A DNA stretch of 64,000 bases, from NCBI GenBank assembly GCA_031772625.1, contig CM062817.1, positions 883,662,184-883,726,183 on the forward strand. The letters are read 5' to 3'. Shown one piece after another: positions 19,315 through 29,475 of this stretch. A program made the position numbers and the translations under genes. This DNA comes from Pinus tabuliformis. Taxonomy: Eukaryota > Streptophyta > Pinopsida > Pinales > Pinaceae. Position 1 is the stretch's first letter, and each line of letters begins with the position of its first letter. Under the pieces are notes generated by a model. The model saw only the letters and a list, made by a program, of their open reading frames with translations. It did not search any database and was not told the origin of the DNA.

Positions 19315-20469
19315 CTAGCTATCTTTGGGTAAGTTAGTGGTGACCAACATGATGGACGGAAGCAACCACACATAATGGAAGGTCTTGCCCTCCTCCTGAA
19401 CCTCTCGATAGTTGGTCAGAGACTCTTCACAAAGGAACTGTGACCAATTGAATTTTACTTCAGCTGCGCATTCCTCAGCAAGTGCAATGACTACTGCCGG
19501 AACCTCAGTGCCATGGCATTTCCTCATTACTTTCCCTGCCAGCAACTGGGTGGTGACACAGACTACGTTATCTGAAATGCTATCAATGATGTACCCTCAC
19601 TACCCCTTCATGAGCTTATACTTCTTTTTTAGGTTCTCTATCATCACGACATCGCCACTTCTATCAGAAATTTCCCAAGGGTCTCTTCCTCCGCAGGGAA
19701 GGCGCGAAACCCAATGAACAAGTTCAGCTGTGATGAGGATGGGTTCGCCGACCCATAATATTTCCTCATGAACCAAATAGAGAAACTACTTTATGACCAA
19801 CATTGTGATAGGGGGCCGGAGAAAGTGCGGGATAGATAATGGACAGAGAAACCCAGCTTTGTCCACCTTCCGCAGCCACTCCTTTGGTTGTAGCATTGTC
19901 ACCATCCCTTCTACACATTGCTCCATCAGTGTATCAGTTGCCAAGTGGGGAAATTTGACTGTATCTGCAAGGTCCCAATCTTCGAATTTCATTGTCACAA
20001 TACGGCCAACCACCGAGCTTTCCACTGGAACTGCTTTTGGAAGAGATGAGGTAACTAGTATAGTGTCGATTTCAACTAGGTTTGTAGGTACCTTTGCCTT
20101 CCCCTTGCTTGGAGAAACATACTTGAGTCGTCTCATGGGTTGGATGGGATCCTCTTCAGGGTTTACTTCTTTGACATATGTGGGAGAACCTTCTGCTTCC
20201 TCATCGCTTTCAATTGTGATAGTTTTACCCTTTTCCTCCATTGTGAACTTGCTAAAGTGCGGGTGTTGTGGTGACCTTCTTACTGATTCTAGAAGCTGAG
20301 GGTCCTTCCTAGTCTTCAGTGTCCAGGGTGATTTAGGGAGCTCGTCTGCTTGCGGCATGGATTTCTGTGGACTATCTGTGGTAGGATTTTTTGCTTTGAG
20401 GATTGCTTCCTGATAATGTTTTGGCAATGCCTGAAACCACTGACTTTCTTTGAGTTGCTTATCACTCAT
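19315..20469 (-). pseudogene. Element D ORF1-like region (plant-transposon-type domain)
   Basis: Minus-strand coding remains. The first part (19,786-20,469) is 227 residues, starting MSDKQLKESQWFQALPKHYQ, then a Ser/Pro/Lys-rich linker, then MKFEDWDLADTVKFPHLA and a helical region. The second part (19,315-19,545) has VKFNWSQFLCEESL and FHYVWLLPSIMLVTTNLP, which parallel the SIIMDWATILYDKL and FYYSAYIMDTLCF patterns of ORF1 in T1. I infer a shared domain class; only a profile comparison could settle it. Broken in several places. Confidence 0.45.
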
Positions 20470-21626
20470 CTTGCGCTTGTCTCGGACCCAGGGTGGCTTT
20501 CTTGAAGGACGGTAAAGCGTGGTGGTGTGACCCTTACTATGATTATATATGATTTCAAATTTAAAAGCGGTTGTTTGCCCTTGCAGCAGCTCATAAATGT
20601 GATTTGGCAGTTATTCTTTTGCCTTAATTGCCCGCCACCCACTCCAATGTGCCTTAAATGGGCCATCATATCATGAAAAATACCTGCAATGGTCGCTTTC
20701 CATCTTTCCTTCGCTGCAGCGAATCCCCAGTGACGCAGGTGTGGTCTTTGTATGCATGTTGTGGTCATGTCGCGCAGCTTTGCAGCAGCTTGTTTTATAG
20801 TATCACGCCCTCTTCCAACTGCATGGGGCACTGGAACTAGGCGTCTTACAGATAGTCAGGTGGGTGAACCCCTCGTGCAGGTCTTCTGTTTCCTGACTAG
20901 CCCGGTCTGCAAGCACCCTTTGCGTTCCATCGATTCTGCTAATGGATTGTGGTGCATGCGTCCTTGTCCTCCTCGGTGCAAGCGTAGCCATGCTAGCAGG
21001 GTCACCGCTTATAGTAGGGTAGGAGAGCCAGCCATGTCTGTTACCTTTTCTATTTCCTTCGTGTAGTCTGTGGAGTTGACTTCTAACTGCAACTTATCAG
21101 TTGCTTCATCTAGCTTTGCACTCTGTGCTCGGAGTCTTTCCTTTGTTTCTTCTATCTTACCAAGTTGCATTTTACGAAGAAAAATCGCTACTTAGAGCTG
21201 CTGAATTCGTTCACTGATGTTGTCACCAGTAGGGTGAGCTGTATTTGTGCTAGTTTTTCCAGTCGTAGAGAGACTTCTCGACCCAGCCATGTGAGCCTTT
21301 GTTCCATGTAGCTCTGGTTGGATTGAGGGTCACCCAATGTGCTCCCGTATCCTTCGTTGTTGATGAACGATCGCTCTATACCCATTTGGCTACTGTGCAC
21401 ATCCTCTAATTCATACCTGGAACCTCCTATTGCATCTCAGCTTCTGTGCCCCCCATCCGGGTGCGCGCGGCGCGTCTTCTGATGCACCAAGTTGTTCCTA
21501 TGCTACGTATAAAGTGCCAGTCTTCCCTTCATTTGTTGCGCCATTCTCTGCTAATCGCTGTCTTTCCTCTGTGGTTATGCATCGTAATGATCAGATCATC
21601 ATATTACAGTTAAGTGTTGTAACTTC
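20470..21626 (-). other. Element D spacer
   Basis: No family is recognised. A minus-strand stretch at 21,188-21,400 is leucine-rich and helical (LGREVSLRLEKLAQIQLTLL). It may be a remnant of another part of the element. Confidence 0.35.
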
Positions 21627-22743
21627 CTACAACCGGTTCTGCCATCGCTCAGTATCCTCGTCGGAATCCACTGTGCAGGTGCTATCACACTCCCATGAGA
21701 TTCTTCCATCGTCTGTGGACTGCACCTGACCTAGATCTTGCACTATTATCTGATATATGCAATCTAGTTCATCGTCACTTTCCTCGTCGTGCACAAGTTT
21801 GGTGTAGCACTCTCCTTCTGCTGGGTCTAATGGAATTACTACCCGCAGTGACTTCTTTTCGAATGTCATTTTCCGCCTCTTTAAATTAATGATCCCTTTC
21901 GTGTCGGTTGCCCAATCAATTTTGAGCAATGCAAGGTAAGGATTATTGTCATCCACAATCTCTATGACTTCACAATCGGTCTGTGTACTTACACCTTCGA
22001 TTTCCACGGTCACTCCTTGCAGTTGGCTCATTGGTAAGATCTTTTGTTGGTTGGCCATTCGTAGCTGAATCAGGGACCATTACAGTGCGGGCTTGCCCAT
22101 GCGCTCCCATGTTTGTTTAGGAAACACGTTCGCATCTGAGCCCAAGTCCAGGATGACCTGATCTATTTCATATTCACTGATTTGCATTTTCAGTCTCATC
22201 TCATGTCCAGTGCGCAGAGCATGTCTTCCTATTTTTTGGACTACATGCGGCTCGCCCGATCCCGCACACCTAGTGATCAACTCCTGTAGTCCTTCAACGG
22301 CTTTACTATTGTGCAATAAGTTCATGTAGGTTTTGAGAAAGGTAGTAATCATGGAGGGGTCCAATCCTGGCTCTGTTTGATCCCTCCTACTTGGAGTGGA
22401 GGCTTCCGCGAAGCTCCTCCAAACCTCCTTCGGCGTCTTCATCCCTTGTTCCTACTCAAAGTCAGGTTCCTTTGTAGGTGCATCGTGCCTTTTTCCGCCT
22501 TCTGCACGCTCTTATTGCGGATTCCCTCCTATGGTTGTGCCGCTCCTCAGTACCATATTTATACTGGGGTCCTCTTCGTGAGGTTTTGATCGCATCATCT
22601 GGACATTCTGGGTTGGAGTAGCTGGTAACACTCCCTTCTCATGAATTTGGGAAATTAACGTTGGACAGTCTACCATTTCATGATCAAACTGCTCACAGTA
22701 GGGGCACAAGATCCTATTTGGGTTAGTGTAGTCACGAGCGTAG
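21627..22743 (-). pseudogene. Element D gag zinc knuckle, retropepsin and start of pol
   Basis: On the minus strand, 22,512-22,743 codes a knuckle-like CPYCEQFDHEMVDC. 22,080-22,442 codes a retropepsin-like VILDLGSDANVFPKQTWERM, a pattern common in plant gypsy elements. 21,627-22,058 codes the strand after the protease core (LPMSQLQGVTVEIEGV; YLALLKIDWATD), typical of the Gag-Pol junction in gypsy elements. The LTR lies directly against the knuckle region, so the early gag is absent. Broken. Confidence 0.7.
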
Positions 22744-23610
22744 TGTCGTGGAGCACGGAATGAGGTCTCACCGGAGGTAGCAGGGGAGGGTGCTGGAACT
22801 AGGTTTCTGCACCCTTGGGATGTCTGGATGTGGTCTAGAGGTATCACGCACCGTTTTGTAACCTCGCGCTGCTTTATATTTGCATCGATTCGGACCCAGA
22901 ATAACTTTAACCTTCTATTATCTCGTTTTTTACAGATCTATTATATTTGATGAAGTAATGTAAATCATATCTACTTAGAAGGGTCTTTAAGTAAATATTT
23001 AACAGATTTAAATAGTTCACACACTTAGAATAAACTTATATTCACATACATCTATACTATAAGCATATGTGCATAGATCAAACAATTATATTAACCATAC
23101 ACAAAGTTAGATCCGCAATAACGCAGATTGTGACACAGAAATTGCAGAAGAAACTTATCTTTATTTTCACCTTATCACTAATACATCTAGATCTGCCCTG
23201 AGCACTCAGTTGTAGGGGTCAACGCACACAGCCACGGACTCTTCCAGGCCTCCATGCACACAGTTGCAAAGCCTCTATCTACTACCCAAACCCTCAACTC
23301 GGACTTACAGATGCTTTCAGACTATTCTCCTCAAAAAACCCATTACATTTCAGATCCAAGATCATAGAACAAAACTTAGCTACCTCTACCCATAGAGCCT
23401 CGCTCTATTTATACCTTTCCATGGACCACGATCCACTAGTGGGCCGACTCAATTTACATTTCTTTACATTATTTTTGGGTGGACTACCCTTTGACTTCAA
23501 CTTATTACAAATCGCGCTCCATGCATCCCGTGGAATCTTTATCCTATCTTTACTCAAAACTTTGGGCTTTGTGCTCCATGTGCATTATGCGGGGCTTCTG
23601 CTACCCAACA
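22744..23610 (-). repeat. Element D 5' LTR
   Basis: Direct repeat of 16,580-17,444. On the minus strand it begins TGTTGGGTAGCAGAAGC and ends near GTGCTCCACGACA. Confidence 0.75.
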
Positions 23611-23741
23611 ACTAGCCAATTCACTGTTGTGTATTTTCCATTATGCAAAGTAAAAGTGTTGTGGCATTTGAGTGTGTTTTTAGAACTTACACTCAATCTC
23701 GATTCTTAAGTGCCATGGAAAAACCAACATGGTATCAGAGC
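23611..23741 (+). repeat. Element B 5' LTR, last part, and primer-binding site
   Basis: Resumption of the B LTR after element D, ending ...AACCAACA at 23,729. It is followed by TGGTATCAGAGC, the complement of the initiator tRNA-Met 3' end that primes many plant copia elements. Confidence 0.7.
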
Positions 23742-24388
23742 TACTTTGTAGGAACAATGAACCAGAGTGTGCACAACATACAACTTGAGAGGGAGTTGGT
23801 TCCATTGTTGTTAAATCCCTAATAGAAACTGCATAGTTGTCAATTGGTATATAATATGAGGATAGATTGGATGGCTTTTCCAACTAGAGTTCAAGCATCA
23901 TGTTGGTCTTGATGGTGAACAAGATCTATTATTTTTCCAGCAAGGAGATAAGGAAACCAACTGACCCTAAGAAGTTGGAAGTGTATGAGGAGTTGGATAT
24001 AAAGGTGAAGCTATTCATCCTAGATTGTGTCAAAGATCATTTGAGACCTCATATGTCTAAGAAGAAAACTACCCATGAGATGTGGAAACCTCTCTAGGAT
24101 CTGTTCCAAAATAAGAATGAGAATCGACTATTGATATCGAAGGATAAGTTGAAGAGCACCAAGATGTTAGATGGTGAAGGAGTGGCCCCATATTTGATGA
24201 GAATTTCTTAGGTTCGAGATGATATTTCTACCATTGGTGAGATTGATTCAGTTTTTGAGATGGTGAGGACTACCTCGAAAGGTTTCACTGAAGAATGGAA
24301 GCCCTTCATCAAAGGAATTATCGCTCGAGAGAAACTCCCAGAATAGAGCAGGTTGTGGGATGAATTCATTTAGGAGGAACTGTGAGAT
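23742..24388 (+). pseudogene. Element B gag, first part
   Basis: Plus-strand copia Gag remains: KIYYFSSKEIRKPTDPKKLE near 23,920, then DPLRPHMSKKKTTHEMWKPL-like sequence near 24,040 and a helical stretch up to about 24,380. Gypsy C is inserted here, and coding similarity resumes at 46,614. Confidence 0.65.
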
Positions 24389-24997
24389 TGATCTGAAATT
24401 AAATATGAACACAAAAAATTAAAGATATAATCATAAACACAAATATGCAACAGAAAAACACTTCATTTCATTAATAGAAAAATATTGAACTATGCTTACA
24501 AAGATAATCAAAATAAGATAGCTCAGGCGACGGTAGCTTATCCCTGAGAAGAGATGTGGTGGTTACATGCCTCTGAAATGTGTTACAATGAGGTTCAAGG
24601 GCCTATTTATTATTGCAAAGCATGAGAAAACCATAAACAACCAAAACCCTAACCCCATGAGATGTAACACCAAGAGTTTGTGGGCCCCATTGGGGTTAGT
24701 TCGGCAGCCAACTTCCTGGGGTCATAACTTGGTCATATTATCTCCGTTTAGCGGGTACGATACCTTGTTGGAAATGTCTCACCAAGTACTAAAAGTTTCA
24801 ATGTAGGCCCTTTCCTATGGAAATGGGCCTATTGCAGACCCTAAAAAACATCATTTAGGTGGTTAAAACTGCTCCAGAATTTCAGGACCCAAAAAATGCT
24901 AAAAATAGTAAATGCTAAAATGAACAAGGAAATAGATGAAACTAACTGGGGGGTCTAGGTGGAATAAGCAGGTGTCCACCAATATCCACCTGGATCA
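24389..24997 (-). repeat. Element C 3' LTR
   Basis: Matches 46,004-46,613, for example CTTATCCCTGAGAAGAGATG and TGTGGGCCCCATTGGGGTTA. On the minus strand it begins TGATCCAGGTGG right after the polypurine tract. Confidence 0.9.
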
Positions 24998-25010
24998 TTC
25001 CTCCCCCCTT

Positions 25011-25551
25011 AGGAAGAAATGGTCCCCATTGCGTGCAGAGCCTCCATGAGGTGAGGAAATTTCTGTTGAACCTAGTCCCTAGTGAACCACTTGCCCTAGC
25101 CCAAGGAGTTGGTCTGCTTTGACAACTCGATATAGCTGTATCCTATGTTGGTGAGTGTTCTTGATCTGTGTGTCCATGATCTGGTCAGTTGTGTCATGTT
25201 CCATGCAGTTTGGGTTGAGCTCTGTTGGTGTGAGTTGTTCTACAATATCAAATGTGTCCAACAATGGTGGAAAGTATGATCAAAAGCGATCTACATTGAA
25301 CACTAGGTGCAAACCAAGGAATGGTGGGATGCTGAGTTCAAAGTAATTGTCACCTATAGCCTTGGTGATGGTGTATGGCCCATATCAGAGCAGGAAAAGC
25401 TTGTGGTGGGGCCCAGCAAGGCGCTCCCTCTGTAAATGTAGCCAAACTTTGTCGCCCACTTAGAACTTGTGCAACACTTGATGTTGATCATGGCGCTGCT
25501 TATACTTAGCATTGGCTCTATCCAATATATCATGGACCTGCTAGTAGATGT
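25011..25551 (-). pseudogene. Element C integrase C-terminal region
   Basis: Minus-strand remains such as DRANAKYKQRHDQHQ, VWLHLQRERLAGPHHKL and DNYFELSIPPFLGLHLVFNV, typical of the GPY/F part of gypsy integrase that precedes a chromodomain. The tail toward the polypurine tract could be a chromodomain remnant. Broken. Confidence 0.7.
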
Positions 25552-25947
25552 TGTAGTAGTTCTGACCCAGAAATATATGAGAATACAAATATACCCAATA
25601 ATTGTAAATAATCTCAAGAGAATTACAAACACAAAATATAGAAATGCTTCTTTATTGATCAAACCCTTGAGGTAGGATAACACCATACAGTCACTCCTTA
25701 AGGAAGGAGAACACTCCACAACCCATATGCTTGTCCATACAATATTCCTTGACATATCTGAATGGGAAGTCTCTAGCCTCTATACAGGCCTCATACATAC
25801 AATACCATGGGTCATTACCATGGTTCTCTCAATACCGTATATCTAATACCATGGGCTTATCAATTAACTATGGCCCATCCCATTATTACATTATTCCCTT
25901 GGGTAACTCTCTTTGTACCCCATACTATCCCCCCTAGCTATACTACA
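25552..25947 (-). repeat. Element F 3' LTR (396 bp)
   Basis: It starts TGTAGTAGTTCTGACC and ends CTAGCTATACTACA on the plus strand, next to the polypurine tract. The first ~100 bases resemble 27,718-27,830. Confidence 0.6.
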
Positions 25948-26213
25948 TTCCACCCCCCTTAAACATGTTTTGTCCTAGAAACATAAGAAGAACACAAATA
26001 ATAAGATCTACTCAAAAGAGTAGTCCACTGATACAATGGACATGCATGTAGCCATCCAAGAGAAAGGTGAACACTCGATTTAGTTGGTGCCTCACTCACT
26101 TGAGATGGAAGTTGACCCTGGCGGCTCTTCTATGTTGATGCGTTGTGGATGGATCGTTGGCCCTCTCTATCTATCATTCAGGGGTTGTTGTCGTTGTGGC
26201 TAATTTGTTGCCA

Positions 26214-27071
26214 TCATGTTGGTTGTTTTCTTGCTGGGTGATGTGGGTGGTGATATGTTGAAGTTTTAACCAACAATGTATCTTTCTTTGATTCACCACC
26301 TAATGGAGCTTGATGGGTATCTGGTACATGTTGTGGTGCTTGCAATTGTTGCTTATATGCCAATATTACTTCAACCACTGATTCCTCATCTGATGTGTCC
26401 GTACTTGCAACATCTTCTGCTTGAGCCTCCTTGGACTCTATTTGTTTATTGATGGAATTATCCTGTAATGTAATTTTCTTCTTTTTATACCAGAGCTTTA
26501 GGAATTTATTCTGCACATTAATATTGATAGTACCCATAGATTCCATCCAAGGGTATCCCAAAACAACATCCACATTATCCATATCCGAAGCATAAAAACC
26601 AGATTCCAATACATACTTAACCATAGAAATCTTCAAATCTTTGTAAACTTGAACATCCTTATTATCAACCTATGTGTTTTCCATGTGTTTTGATGGAACT
26701 TGCAAGTTTTTTGCCAAATTAACATTTATAAGATTTTTCTTGCAACTAGGATTTATAGAAGAGCTTCTCCTTTTGAATACATCCATGAACCTGTAATAAG
26801 GGGATACCAGTAGAAAATAACCCCACATGTTTCTCATTAGCTTGTTTTCTAGCATGAGACCATTTGTCTAAAAGGAGTTCTTCGAACTCTTCATCCGAAA
26901 GGTTGTACTTCTTGCTGTCAAGTGAGCTACACCATATGACAGCCTCATCTTGCAAACCCATCCATACGCAACCTTTCCAATGTTTGGCCATAACCAATTT
27001 TTTCTATCTATGAATTCTTCAATAGTAGGATCATTATCATTTCTTGTAAAAAAATTCTGGCTAGAAGCCAT
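26214..27071 (-). pseudogene. Element F gag and protease remains
   Basis: The 140-residue part contains a retropepsin-like flap and core pattern (DNVDVVLGYPWMESMG) followed by an acidic tail. The Gag part holds DPTIEEFIDRKNWLWPNIGK and SDEEFEELLLDKWSHARKQ, a pattern of gypsy Gag helices. Broken. Confidence 0.6.
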
Positions 27072-27649
27072 GAAGAGGGTTTTGAAAAAAAATCACTTAC
27101 TTGCGAAAAACTTACAATGGCCACAATTAAGTCAATATTGCTCAAAATATTTATTATGACTTGTTTTCGGAAATGGAATGACCATTCTGCATCTTCTCAT
27201 GTGATAAAAATCCTAATCTAGACACTCTGGAGTTCATATTTGCATTGCAACTGTCTCGTCTTCACAAAAATTTCTGAAAAAAGAGCTGAAAAAATCAGCG
27301 ATATCTCGCTCATCCAGACTCCAATTCGACTGATTGTTTTTTTGAAATTGGATAATTTTTCAATAGGATCTCAGATATAAATTATTATCTCTAAATTCCC
27401 CTAAAAAATGACAAAAACTAACTAGAGATCCACCGTCCACAAATTTTCATCCAAACTTTTCTACAGCACAAATGATTTTTTAAATGAGTGATATCTCCCT
27501 CATCCGGATTCTGATTCAGCTGATTGTTTTTTTTTTAAATTGGGTATTTTTTCACAAAGAGTCCAGATATGAAATTTGTTTCTTAAAATTTTGCACCATA
27601 ACTTACAAATCTGATCTGCAAAATCACCGACCCAAAAATTTCCTCCAAA

Positions 27650-27650
<1 letters not shown>

Positions 27651-27685
<35 letters not shown>
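27651..27685. repeat. (TA)n microsatellite
   Basis: About 17 uninterrupted TA dinucleotides in the untranslated leader of element F. Confidence 0.95.
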
Positions 27686-27687
<2 letters not shown>

Positions 27688-27829
27688 ACTTGCCCAAGAA
27701 AGTGCTCTGATACCACTTGTAATACTCTTGACTTGCGAGAAGATTCTAGAATACAAAATATGTGTATAAATACAACCTAGAACATAGAAAAAAATGAGAA
27801 AACAATCAGTATTTTATTATTCAGAGATG

Positions 27830-28483
27830 AAAGCAATGTTCACTTGCCTCTTCGAGGAGGCAACCTCCAACAAGTTGAATGTGCTCAATGAATTCCTTTC
27901 AACTTTGGACTGAATGTGATCCGAATCTGCCTGAGTGGCTACAAATGGTATGTCCACATCAATGAGGCATAATGGTTGAAATCCCAGCTGTAACTCAAAG
28001 GGGCTATGGCTTGTGGAGTTGTGGAGAGTTGTGTTGTAGTTGCATTGGACATAGGGGAGACTTTCATCCCACGTGCATGGAAGCTTCGAGTTGCACATGT
28101 GCAAAATGTGTACGATCATCCTATTAAAAACCTTTGTTTGGCCATCATTTTGGGGATGGAAAGCTATGGACTTAGTAAGTTTTGTATCCATCATCGACCA
28201 GAAACTTGAAAAAAATGCACTTAGGAATCCGTTGTTCTGATTTGAGACAATGGACTATCACATCCCAAAGTGTACCCATACTCACTCAAAGAAGAGCTTA
28301 ACAATGGCCTCTTCTATGATACTCTTCTTGCAGGTCACCATGATAGCCATCTTAGAGAATCTGTCAATGACCATGAAAATACAATCATTGTCGTGCTCAG
28401 TAGAAGGAAGGCCTGACATGTAATCCATGGAGACAAATTCCCAAGGCCGGCTAGGGGTAGGTAGAGGAGTGTAGGTTTTAACC
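27830..28483 (-). pseudogene. Element C integrase core remains
   Basis: The minus-strand frame at 27,817-28,194 reads KSIAFHPQNDGQTKVFNRMI and YVQCNYNTTLHNSTSHSPFE, the classic end of a gypsy integrase core. Further right, weaker core sequence continues (MVIDRFSKMAI-like near 28,350). Broken. Confidence 0.8.
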
Positions 28484-29003
28484 TTGTAAAGAAATTACTT
28501 GCACACGAATTATAAAACATGGAAAATAAACAATGCGAGAGAATAACACATAAAACACATATACATAGAGATTTTCCCTTGGACCCCAAAACCGGGACTA
28601 CCTGCTTGATTTTTCATTATATTTCTTTCAATGTTACAATGCATATTTATACATGCCAAAGCATCCAATACCATGGATCGAAAACCATCGCGTCCAAAAC
28701 CATGGACCGAAAACCATCGCATCCAAAACCATGTGTGAAAGCCATGCACAAAACCATAGGTAGGTCCACCCAACCTAATATAGGGTCCAAAAAAAATTTC
28801 CCCGGGGTGCTACCCTAGACCTCGTAGAGGGGGGCTACCTGCACCCCTCAAACTCCCTAGACAGGGGGGGCTGTTGCCCCCCTTGTGACCCCCCAGCTAC
28901 ACAATCTGCGCAATGAAAGGGGGGCTCCACCCCCCTCTAACCTCCTGATTAACTACATGGGCTAGTCATGGAAATAATATAACACAACCCAACAAGGAGT
29001 ATA
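28484..29003. mobile_element. LTR-like insertion in element C integrase, with GC-rich palindromic tract
   Basis: Sequence unrelated to integrase from about TGTAAAGAAATTAC to ...CAACCCAACA (TG...CA ends). It contains short tandem repeats of CCAAAACCATGG and CGAAAACCATCG type at 28,660-28,735. A GC-rich block follows at 28,795-28,935 with runs of G and C that can fold back. It is probably a solo LTR; I could not confirm a target duplication, so the exact ends are uncertain. Confidence 0.5.
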
Positions 29004-29470
29004 CATGACTTGCTTCTTGATGGTTGGTTTGACAATGGTGCAGGCGTTGCAGGATCTAATGTACCTCCCAACATCCTGACGAAGTTTCGGCCAATAAAAA
29101 TACTTCTACAATACTGCCACTATTTTCTCTACTCTTAAATGTCTAGCGACCCGACTATTGTGTGCCTCCCATATCATCTTGGCATGCTCACTTGAAGGAA
29201 CACATATGTGTCCCAGGTGGCATACCAATGCATCTTGAAGGTGAAAATATGGAACTTGCTTCCCTTCCAGGAGTGTCAGGTATCTGTTGCCGAATTCTGG
29301 ATCACTCTTGTAAATATTCTGCCACCCTAATGTTTTGTGCCCACAGGAGTCGAGCATAGTGATCAGCACCATCACCGATGGTCGGCTAAGGCAATCAACA
29401 ACATTATTGGTGTTTCCCTTCTTATACTTAATCTTCAAATGGAACTTTTGCAAATGGGTGGACCATTTTT
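29004..29470 (-). pseudogene. Element C RNase H end and integrase zinc region
   Basis: The minus-strand frame 29,106-29,453 reads KFHLKIKYKKGNTNNVVDCLSRP, the conserved end of gypsy RNase H, then a linker, then EAHNSRVARHLRVEKIV, the start of the HHCC integrase zinc region. Broken. Confidence 0.8.
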
Positions 29471-29475
29471 GATGG

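Larger units (their letters stand above)
16580..23610 (-). mobile_element. Ty3/gypsy element D, Tat/Athila-like, no RT or integrase (fossil)
   Basis: Two direct copies of an ~866-bp LTR (16,580-17,444 and 22,744-23,610) flank minus-strand remains of Gag zinc knuckle, protease and early pol, then ORF1-like and ORF2-like regions next to the left LTR. This gives the order LTR, gag-pro, ORF1, ORF2, LTR. RT, RNase H and integrase are not visible. The LTR copies differ at about 12% of sites by eye. The element is heavily broken. It lies in the 5' LTR of element B; I could not see a clean target duplication. Confidence 0.7.
25552..27830 (-). mobile_element. Gypsy element F, gag-protease only, inserted in element C (fossil)
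   Basis: Minus-strand element. Its left LTR is 25,552-25,947, with polypurine tract AAGGGGGGTGGAA beside it. Protease-like DVVLGYPWMESMGTININVQ lies at 26,214-26,636. Gag-like GLQDEAVIWCSSLDSKKYNL lies at 26,746-27,071. A long leader follows, then primer site TGGTATCAGAGC at 27,704-27,715. The right LTR begins TGTAATAC at 27,718 and is recognisable for only about 110 bases. RT and integrase are absent, so it looks like a non-autonomous gag-protease element. It interrupts the integrase of C. Broken. Confidence 0.65.

Noticed and set aside
23730-23741. TGGTATCAGAGC and similar hits considered as tRNA gene remains
   Set aside because: Each lies directly after an LTR end and is only the primer-binding site complementary to initiator tRNA-Met. 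No cloverleaf surrounds it.
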